Below, piece by piece: positions 57,493-64,000 of a DNA stretch of 64,000 bases (position 1 is the first letter of the stretch; every line of letters begins with the position of its first letter). The translations under genes and the position numbers were made by a program. The notes under the pieces were generated by a model. It did not search any database and had not been told where the DNA came from. It saw only the letters and a program-made list of their open reading frames with translations. Location: positions 1-64,000 of the forward strand of contig JAJZPM010000012.1 of the NCBI GenBank assembly GCA_021811105.1, in the 5' to 3' direction. Source of the DNA: Nitrospirota bacterium. GTDB taxonomy: Bacteria > Nitrospirota > Thermodesulfovibrionia > Thermodesulfovibrionales > UBA6898.

Positions 57493-58530
57493 CTACCCTA
57501 TCCTCAGGACCTTCGCCCCCCGGATCTTTCTTTCCTTGAGCTCGCGCAGCGCCGTGTTAGCCTCTTCCAGCCGGTACTCCTGAATCTCGGGCCTGATCGG
57601 GATCTCCGCCGCAAGCCGCAGAAACTCTTCGACATCCTTTCTCGTGATATTCGCGACACTCCTGATCTCTTTCTCCATCCAGAGATCACGCGAGTAATCG
57701 AGCGAGAGAAGCTCTCCCTTGTCGCCTTCTTCCTTCCTGATGGCATTGATGACGAGCCTTCCACCTCTCTCCAGGTTTCTCAGGCTTTGTACGACAGGCT
57801 TCCACGCCGGCGTGGTGTCGATCACCGCGCGCAACTTTTCGGGCGCCTCCTCTTCGGTATCTCCTGTCCAGCATGCGCCGAGCTCTTCCGCAAAATGCCT
57901 TTCCGACGCGGTCCTCGAAAAGACGAACACCCCGGATTTGGGATACAGGTGCCGGAGCATCCTCATCACGAGATGACCCGATGCGCCGAAACCGGTAAGG
58001 CCGATGCGTTCCCCGTCCCGGAGTCCCGTAAGCCGCAACGAACGATACCCGACAGCCCCGGCGCAAAGAAGGGGAGCGGCTTCCGAATCCGAAAAAACCT
58101 TCGGAATCATATAGGCAAAATCCTCGCCGACTACGGCGTACTCCGCATATCCACCGTCCGCGTCCCTGCCGGTTGCCGTGAACGAATCGCAGAGATTTTC
58201 CATTCCGCCCCGGCAGAAGCTGCAGACGCCGCAGGCCGATTTGATCCAGGCCACGCCTACCCTGTCTCCCGCCTTGTACCTTGCCGCGTTGCGACCCTCC
58301 CCCGCCACCCTGCCGACTATCTGGTGTCCCAAAATAATCGGGAAGCGCGAAGGCGGCGTCCTTCCCTCGATTTCATCCAGTTCGGTGTGGCATACACCGC
58401 ATCGTGAAACCTTGATGAGAATTTCTTTTTCTCCCGGGACGGGGACCGGCGCCTCGGCAAGTTCCAGGGGAGCTTTCTCCATTCCCAAATCCGAGATCCC
58501 CTTTAGTACCATGGCCTTCATCGTCTTCAC
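57493..58530 (-). CDS. Zinc-dependent alcohol dehydrogenase family protein
   Basis: 345 aa; 'CGVCHTELDEIEG', 'GHQIVGRV', 'CGVCSFCRGGMENLCDS', 'GLTGFGASGH'. Confidence 0.93.
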   Translation of the reverse strand: MKTMKAMVLKGISDLGMEKAPLELAEAPVPVPGEKEILIKVSRCGVCHTELDEIEGRTPPSRFPIILGHQIVGRVAGEGRNAARYKAGDRVGVAWIKSACGVCSFCRGGMENLCDSFTATGRDADGGYAEYAVVGEDFAYMIPKVFSDSEAAPLLCAGAVGYRSLRLTGLRDGERIGLTGFGASGHLVMRMLRHLYPKSGVFVFSRTASERHFAEELGACWTGDTEEEAPEKLRAVIDTTPAWKPVVQSLRNLERGGRLVINAIRKEEGDKGELLSLDYSRDLWMEKEIRSVANITRKDVEEFLRLAAEIPIRPEIQEYRLEEANTALRELKERKIRGAKVLRIG

Positions 58531-58729
58531 CTCTTTCCTTCAATGATACCGCCCTGTCATTCAAAATTGAACTCGTGCCCCGCGAGCAGCGGACCTGCCA
58601 CCATCTTCAGAGTGCGATCACAAAAAATGGGAAGGTGAAGGCGAGGTCCATACAGGCGAAGAAATAAAAAAGTCATGGAAGGGCCCCAAAACGGGAAAAG
58701 CGGTGCAGTACCCTTCGGTCAGGAAGGTC

Positions 58730-58975
58730 TTAACGCAGGTGGGCCTTGCTCGCGAAAATTACCTTTCTCAGGTCATCCAGTTTGTTCTGTATCTCTATCA
58801 GTTCCGCCCTGACCTTCGATTCCTCAAGATCCGGGAAACGCCCCGCCTTTTCCAGGAGCAGGACACCGAGTTCCGCCAGTTTCGACTGGAGGTCGACAGC
58901 CGTTGTCTCGCCCTTCACATACTTATTTCCCCGTCCGGCAGCGATACTCATTAATTCCTTAAGTGCGGCATCCAT
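58730..58975 (-). CDS. Small helical protein, unknown function
   Basis: 81 aa; 'MDAALKELMSIAAGRGNKYVKGETTAVDLQSKLAELGVLLLEKAGRF'. Confidence 0.5.
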   Translation of the reverse strand: MDAALKELMSIAAGRGNKYVKGETTAVDLQSKLAELGVLLLEKAGRFPDLEESKVRAELIEIQNKLDDLRKVIFASKAHLR

Positions 58976-59059
58976 AATCCCTCCGAAAAAAAGATTGATT
59001 CTACACTATCAGATTTTTAGGGATACGTCAAATCGAAAAGACCGTCCCCCCCCGGCCCT

Positions 59060-61669
59060 CTATTTTTCCCCGTATCGCTGCAGAACGAACCTCTTTTCGT
59101 CCTCTTCGGTCTTGAACTTTCCCCTCAGTCTCCCGTCGAGGAGCTCCCGGAATATCTTTGAAAAGAGCGGCCCTTCGGCGATGCCGAGTTTCTTGAGGTC
59201 ATCGCCCTTCAGGAGCGGTTTTATCTTCCTCAGCTCGACGAGGAACTGCGATATCTGTTTCTTCTTCCGCGTATCGTTAGTGAGCGCCATAGAAAAAAGT
59301 ATCAGCTCGAGGCTTTTGTCCGCCAGCAGATGGTAAACTCCAGCGGGGTCCCGAAGGGGCAGTTTTGCGAGAACGTCGGCCGATTCCGTCACGCTCCCGA
59401 GGATGACCTCCTTCGTCTTCTGCGGCGGGGCCAGTCTTTCGAGCGCCGCGGTCCTCTGCGCGGCGTCAAGGTTCGAAAGGAGCGCGGCAAGGTAGAGCGT
59501 CCCTTTGTCCACTTTCTCGTCGAGATAGAGGAGGTCGTACCAGGCAAGCGTTTCGTACATCGAAGAGAGCGTCGCCTCGAGCTTTTCGTCGAAAAGGAGG
59601 TCCTTGTGGATCACCTTGAGAAGGCCGCAGGAAGAAAGCCTCTTGAGCGTCCTGACCGGGTTCGTTTCTTCGAAGGCGAGCCTGAGTTCATCGAAAAGTC
59701 TCGACCCGGAGAGACGTTCGAAGAGGTCCATCTGGATCGCCGACTTGATCAGGTTCTCGGTGTGCTTGCTGAGCTTGAACCCGAACCTCTCCGCGAACCT
59801 CACCGCCCTGAAGGCGCGCGTAGGATCTTCCACGTAACTTAGGTTGTGGAGGACCCTGATCGTTTTTTCCCTCAGGTCGCGCTGGCCCCCGAAGAAATCT
59901 ATAAGCTGGCCGAAATCGCGGGCGTTCAGCTTTATCGCAAGCGTATTGATCGTAAAGTCCCTCCTGTAGAGGTCCTTTTTTATCGACGACATCTGCACTT
60001 TCGGAAGTGCGGCGGGAGATTCGTAATACTCGGTCCTCGCCGTGGCCACGTCCAGCTTCTGGCCGTCCAGGCTGATATTGGCCGTGCCGAATCTGTGATG
60101 AGACCGCACCTTCGCCTTCAGTCTCTCCCCGAGTTCCTTCGCAAAGCGGATCCCGTCGCCTTCTATGACAAAGTCAATATCGAGGTTCGCCTGCCCGAGA
60201 AGGAGGTCCCGCACGGAGCCGCCGACGAGGTACGCGTTGACGCCCAGATCCTCGGCGACATTCCCCGCAAGCAGGAGGATGCGGTACACCGGTTCCGGAA
60301 ACCTCTCTTTCAGCCACACCGCGAGGTTCCTGCCGGAGGGCGTCCTCTCGAACACGTCCTCCTTGCTGATATGCCTCTTCCTCAGAAATTCCTCGTAAAG
60401 GACCCTTAAAAGGTCGGTCCTCGTGATGGCGCCGACGATCTTGCTCTCCTCCACCACAGGCATGAACCTCTGGTTCTGTTCGATCATGGTCGCCTCGATT
60501 TCCCTGATCGGCGTGTCCTTGCCGACCGTGGCCGCATCGGAAGTCGAGAAGTCGACGCACTTGTTATTCTTGAAACCGTGGAAGAGGGCCTTTTCGACGA
60601 TCTCCCTCGAAATCAGGCCGATGAACTTTCCGTCCCGGAGGATCGGCAAAACGTTGACGCCGTAACGGGTCATCATGTCTTCGGCCTCCTTGAGGCTGCT
60701 GTCCCACTGGATAGTAATCACCGGGCTCGTCATGATGTCCGAGGCGACCTTTCCCGTTTTCACGTGGGTGTTGAGAAGTTCCCTGATCCGGTCGTCCACC
60801 ACCTCGAGGGAAGCCTCCTTTATGGTTGCCGACGCCGCGGTCGGGTGGCCGCCGCCCCCGAACTCCTTCATCAGCTCCGCAACGTCCAGTTCGGGCGCCC
60901 TGCTCCTCGCCACGATCAGTATCTTCCCTTCCATGTCGAGAAGCAGGAGCACGGCATCGATGTCTTCCATCTCCATCACCCTGTGCGCAAGATGGGCCGC
61001 GTCGCCGAAGTAAGAGTCGCGGGATGCCTTCGTGATGACGATCCTCAGCCCCCTCAGCACGACTTCGGTCGAGGTCTTTACGAGTTCATTGAGCAGTTCG
61101 AGTTCCTCTCTGTTCAGCCCCATCTTCAGGTAACTCGAAACAATATTCAGATTCGCCCCCTTCTTGAGGAGGTATGAGACCGCCAGAAGGTCCCGTTCGG
61201 TCGTCGAGGGGAAAAGGAGGGAGCCGGTCTCTTCGTAGATCCCAAGCGCAAGGATGGTCGCCTCCATCGGGGACGGATGCAGTTTTTTCTCCATCAGGAG
61301 TTCCGTGAAGATCGTCGCGGTGGCTCCGACGTCCTCGGTCCTCTCTACCTCGCCCCGTATATCGTTCTTCTCAAAAGGGTGGTGGTCGAAGATATGTATC
61401 TTGACCGCCTTCTTGTGAAGCAGCGGAGCCAGGGGCCCTATTCTGTCGGCATGCTTCGCATCCACTATGATCAAATGGGTGACTGCGTCGGGATCGATGT
61501 CCTTCAGCCGTTTGATTTCCACCGGGTTGAAGACCTCGATAAAGTCGCGCACCTTGCGCTCCTGCGAGCCCGGGAAAACGATCTCCGCCCCGGGATAGAT
61601 CCTCTTCGCCGCTATCATCGAGGCAAGGGCGTCGAAATCGGCGTTTATATGGGACGTGATCAGCTTCAC
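59060..61669 (-). CDS. DHH/DHHA1-CBS-CBS-tRNA nucleotidyltransferase (poly(A) polymerase-like)
   Basis: 869 aa; 'HIFDHHPFEKNDIRGEVE', 'GGGGHPTAASATI', CBS 'VNVLPILRDGKFIGLISREIVEKA', 'AYLVGGSVRDLLLGQANLDIDFVIEGDG'. Confidence 0.93.
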   Translation of the reverse strand: MKLITSHINADFDALASMIAAKRIYPGAEIVFPGSQERKVRDFIEVFNPVEIKRLKDIDPDAVTHLIIVDAKHADRIGPLAPLLHKKAVKIHIFDHHPFEKNDIRGEVERTEDVGATATIFTELLMEKKLHPSPMEATILALGIYEETGSLLFPSTTERDLLAVSYLLKKGANLNIVSSYLKMGLNREELELLNELVKTSTEVVLRGLRIVITKASRDSYFGDAAHLAHRVMEMEDIDAVLLLLDMEGKILIVARSRAPELDVAELMKEFGGGGHPTAASATIKEASLEVVDDRIRELLNTHVKTGKVASDIMTSPVITIQWDSSLKEAEDMMTRYGVNVLPILRDGKFIGLISREIVEKALFHGFKNNKCVDFSTSDAATVGKDTPIREIEATMIEQNQRFMPVVEESKIVGAITRTDLLRVLYEEFLRKRHISKEDVFERTPSGRNLAVWLKERFPEPVYRILLLAGNVAEDLGVNAYLVGGSVRDLLLGQANLDIDFVIEGDGIRFAKELGERLKAKVRSHHRFGTANISLDGQKLDVATARTEYYESPAALPKVQMSSIKKDLYRRDFTINTLAIKLNARDFGQLIDFFGGQRDLREKTIRVLHNLSYVEDPTRAFRAVRFAERFGFKLSKHTENLIKSAIQMDLFERLSGSRLFDELRLAFEETNPVRTLKRLSSCGLLKVIHKDLLFDEKLEATLSSMYETLAWYDLLYLDEKVDKGTLYLAALLSNLDAAQRTAALERLAPPQKTKEVILGSVTESADVLAKLPLRDPAGVYHLLADKSLELILFSMALTNDTRKKKQISQFLVELRKIKPLLKGDDLKKLGIAEGPLFSKIFRELLDGRLRGKFKTEEDEKRFVLQRYGEK

Positions 61670-61687
61670 GGGACCCCCGCTTATCTT

Positions 61688-63085
61688 CTATTGTCCGTAG
61701 ATTGCCACGCGGTTTCTGCCGCTGTTTTTTGCGGTGAAGAGGGCGTTGTCGGCGAAGGCGATAAGTTCGTCGTGCGTCTTGATGCCTTCGTCAGGGAAGA
61801 CCGCAACGCCGGCGCTCACGGTAAGGCCGCCCTTGTTCTTGAGGCTCCTGAACTTATGTTTCCTCACAAATTCACGAAGCCGCTCTGCTTCGGAAACCGC
61901 GCCGTTGAGCGGGGTCTGGGGCAGCAGGAGGATGAACTCTTCTCCTCCATAACGGGCCAGTACATCGCTCTTTCGTGAATGCTTCTTCAGGAGCTGCGCG
62001 AATTCCCTGAGTACGAGGTCGCCCGTCTTATGCCCGTAGACGTCGTTGACCTTCTTGAAATGGTCGACGTCAAGCATGAGGCAGCTGATCGGCAGTCCGT
62101 ATCGCACGGCCCGGCTGAACTCCTCGATGATGCGGTGATAGAAGTACCTCACATTATAGATGCCGGTAAGGAAATCCGTGATGGCGAGCTTTTCGAGCCT
62201 GGACTTTTCGTCTTCCACCTGTTCGAAGAGAAAGGCGTTATAAAGCGCGTTCGCGGAGGCGTTCGCGATTGTGTTCAGCAAACGGATCTCGTTTTCACTA
62301 AAGGAATGCCCCGCCCTCGAAGTCCTCAGAAACAGCGTCCCGATCACCTTGTCCCTGAAAAAGATGGGAATGACAAGTATCGAGCGTATGCCGAGGTGTG
62401 CAATAATATCCCTCACGCCGGCCATGAGCGGGTCGGTCGAGACATCCTTGATGATGACCGCCTTTTTCGAAGTGAGCGATTCCATGATCTCCGGGTACTT
62501 CCGGAGGTTCAGTTTGATGCCCGCGACACGCGGGTCCTCGAAGCTCGCCACGACAAAGGCGGACCGGTGAAGCCAGTCAACCCGTATCACCGAGCAGCGC
62601 GTGACCGGCATGATGTCGGCGATCTTCCTGACGATCCGGTAAAGAAGTTCCTTCGGGTCGAGCGTCGAGGAGATTAGTTGGGTTAGCGCCACCACGGCCT
62701 CGAGTTCCTTCATCTCGCCCGCCAGTTTTTCCAGCGCGTATTTTTCGAGGATCGCGGACTCGAGCTTAAATTCCAAATCTCTCTCCAGGTAAGGCCGGTA
62801 GAGATAATGCTTCACATTGCGGGCAATGACATTTTCGACGCCTTCCCTGATGTCCCCGGAGATGACGGCGATGGTCGGGCATTTGGTGATCTTGTCGGCG
62901 ACCGACTTCAGGAGCGAAGCCTCTACGATCACCGCCGCCGGCATTTTTCCCCCGACATTTTTTGAAAAAATGTCCGCCTTCGCGTAATACGTCGTCTTGT
63001 AAATTTTACATCCCTTAAAGAACGTCCTCAGAAATCCAAGAACGGCGCTGCCCTTTGCAATTACGGCGACTTCCTTTTGTGCCAT
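61688..63085 (-). CDS. GAF-GGDEF diguanylate cyclase
   Basis: 465 aa; 'DFLTGIYNVRYF', 'LMLDVDHFKKVNDVYGHKTGD', 'RYGGEEFILLLPQT'. Confidence 0.93.
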   Translation of the reverse strand: MAQKEVAVIAKGSAVLGFLRTFFKGCKIYKTTYYAKADIFSKNVGGKMPAAVIVEASLLKSVADKITKCPTIAVISGDIREGVENVIARNVKHYLYRPYLERDLEFKLESAILEKYALEKLAGEMKELEAVVALTQLISSTLDPKELLYRIVRKIADIMPVTRCSVIRVDWLHRSAFVVASFEDPRVAGIKLNLRKYPEIMESLTSKKAVIIKDVSTDPLMAGVRDIIAHLGIRSILVIPIFFRDKVIGTLFLRTSRAGHSFSENEIRLLNTIANASANALYNAFLFEQVEDEKSRLEKLAITDFLTGIYNVRYFYHRIIEEFSRAVRYGLPISCLMLDVDHFKKVNDVYGHKTGDLVLREFAQLLKKHSRKSDVLARYGGEEFILLLPQTPLNGAVSEAERLREFVRKHKFRSLKNKGGLTVSAGVAVFPDEGIKTHDELIAFADNALFTAKNSGRNRVAIYGQ

Positions 63086-63193
63086 GCGCCTTTGCTCTCC
63101 CTCGGTGACGCTAGTACATTAGTAGATATTTTGCGTTATATTATTGCCGTTTTCAGCCAAAGTGTCAATTGAAGCGGGAGTAATCCCGCGGGT

Positions 63194-63222
63194 TTGACAC
63201 CGGTCCGGCGATTTCTTATACT
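63194..63222 (+). promoter_or_regulatory. Near-consensus sigma70 promoter TTGACA-17 bp-TATACT
   Basis: ttgaca 63194-63199, 17-bp spacer, tatact 63217-63222, ATG at 63229. Confidence 0.75.
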
Positions 63223-63228
63223 TCAGGT

Positions 63229-63645
63229 ATGCTTAGGATAGCGGTAATCGACGGCCAGGGCGGCGGGATAGGCAACCTCATCGTCAAGCGGCTCAGGGAG
63301 GAGTTCAAAGAGACGGTCGAGATCATCGCACTCGGCACAAACGCCGCGGCAACGACGTCGATGATGAAGGCGAGGGCAAACAAGGGCGCAACAGGGGAAA
63401 ACGCCATCGTCTGGAACTCACAGCGGGTCGATGTCATCGTGGGACCCCTCAGCATCGTACTTCCTGATGCGATGCTCGGGGAGGTGACGGCAAAGATGGC
63501 ATCGGCCGTCGTTGCGTCGGGGGCTAAGACGATCCTCCTTCCTTTGAACCAGGAAGACCTCGAGATCGCCGGAGTGAACAGGGAGCCGCTTCCGCATATG
63601 ATAGAGCACATCGTATCAAGGATAAAGGAGATCGAATATGTGTGA
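63229..63645 (+). CDS. DUF3842 family protein
   Basis: 138 aa; 'RIAVIDGQGGGIGNLIVKRLREEF...ALGTNAAATTSMMKARANKGATGENAIVWNS'. Confidence 0.88.
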   Translation: MLRIAVIDGQGGGIGNLIVKRLREEFKETVEIIALGTNAAATTSMMKARANKGATGENAIVWNSQRVDVIVGPLSIVLPDAMLGEVTAKMASAVVASGAKTILLPLNQEDLEIAGVNREPLPHMIEHIVSRIKEIEYV

Positions 63646-63826
63646 GGCAAACGCATACATCTACAAAGACGGCGACGAGGAACTCTACCTGGAAAACGTC
63701 GATGTCATGAAGCCCGAGGAGGGGAAGATATTCCTGAAGAACCTCTTCGGCGAGCAGAAGGTCTTCGAGGGACAGATCAGGGAGATCTCGCTCCTTCGCC
63801 ATAAGATCCTGCTTGAAAAGAAATAG
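63638..63826 (+). CDS. cooT: CooT family protein (small nickel-binding protein family)
   Basis: 62 aa; 'MCEANAYIYKDGDEELYLENVDVMKPEEGKIFLKNLFGEQKVFEGQIREISLLRHKILLE'; overlaps the DUF3842 3' end. Confidence 0.8.
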   Translation: MCEANAYIYKDGDEELYLENVDVMKPEEGKIFLKNLFGEQKVFEGQIREISLLRHKILLEKK

Positions 63827-64000
63827 CCCTCACCCCGGAGCCGCATGCCTGCTGAGAGTTTTTGGGGGCCGCTCTTGCAATTTGGGCGGTTGAAAAAGCT
63901 GATGCAGAAAAGTTGCATCTCCGGGAAAAACTTAGTAGTATCTTATTGTTGCCCCGAAAAGGGAGCGCATCGGGTTCTGGTGTCCCGCACGGCCTTCAAA

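Noticed and set aside
57454-58407. 317-aa plus-strand ORF
   Set aside because: Antisense to the Zn-ADH; Arg/Pro-rich shadow translation.
1-64000. tRNA, rRNA, CRISPR array, toxin-antitoxin or known defence system
   Set aside because: None could be supported on reading; the S23-like ORFs are not associated with an rRNA gene here.

Overview
The window is a 64 kb bacterial chromosomal segment. Its gene content looks like Nitrospirota or a relative, but that placement is inference. Main blocks, left to right: (1) a secreted beta-helix protein, an Ap4A phosphorylase-like protein and glgP. (2) A large minus-strand surface-polysaccharide locus at about 5.5-27 kb, with GDP-fucose synthesis (fcl, gmd), several glycosyltransferases and methyltransferases, asnB, a DegT aminotransferase, a hexapeptide acyltransferase and a Wzm/Wzt-type ABC exporter. 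This locus contains decayed genes and two small four-helix-bundle (IVS/S23-like) genes. (3) A secreted S74-type chaperone-domain protein, a 1493-aa multicopper oxidase with GGxGY-repeat insertions, and a divergent S8 protease. (4) Two GT4 genes, then a compact minus-strand module of membrane-anchored amidase, MamK-like actin and pseudo-receiver-TM-SPOR protein. (5) More polysaccharide genes, including a 1475-aa multidomain glycosyltransferase, a WbaP-like phosphotransferase and an IS200-like element. (6) A housekeeping tail: hisA, hisF, M48 protease, Zn-ADH, CBS/DHH/tRNA nucleotidyltransferase, a GGDEF protein, DUF3842 and CooT. The strongest candidates for something undescribed are the amidase/MamK-like/REC-TM-SPOR module and a C-terminal GGYD tail domain shared by three secreted proteins. 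Other notable items are a Shine-Dalgarno-sequestering 17-bp inverted repeat over the fcl start, four-helix-bundle genes with repeat-rich flanks (one touching the Wzt start), and a 199-bp near-identical block inside a diverged tandem repeat. All family calls come from reading the translations; no database search was run.
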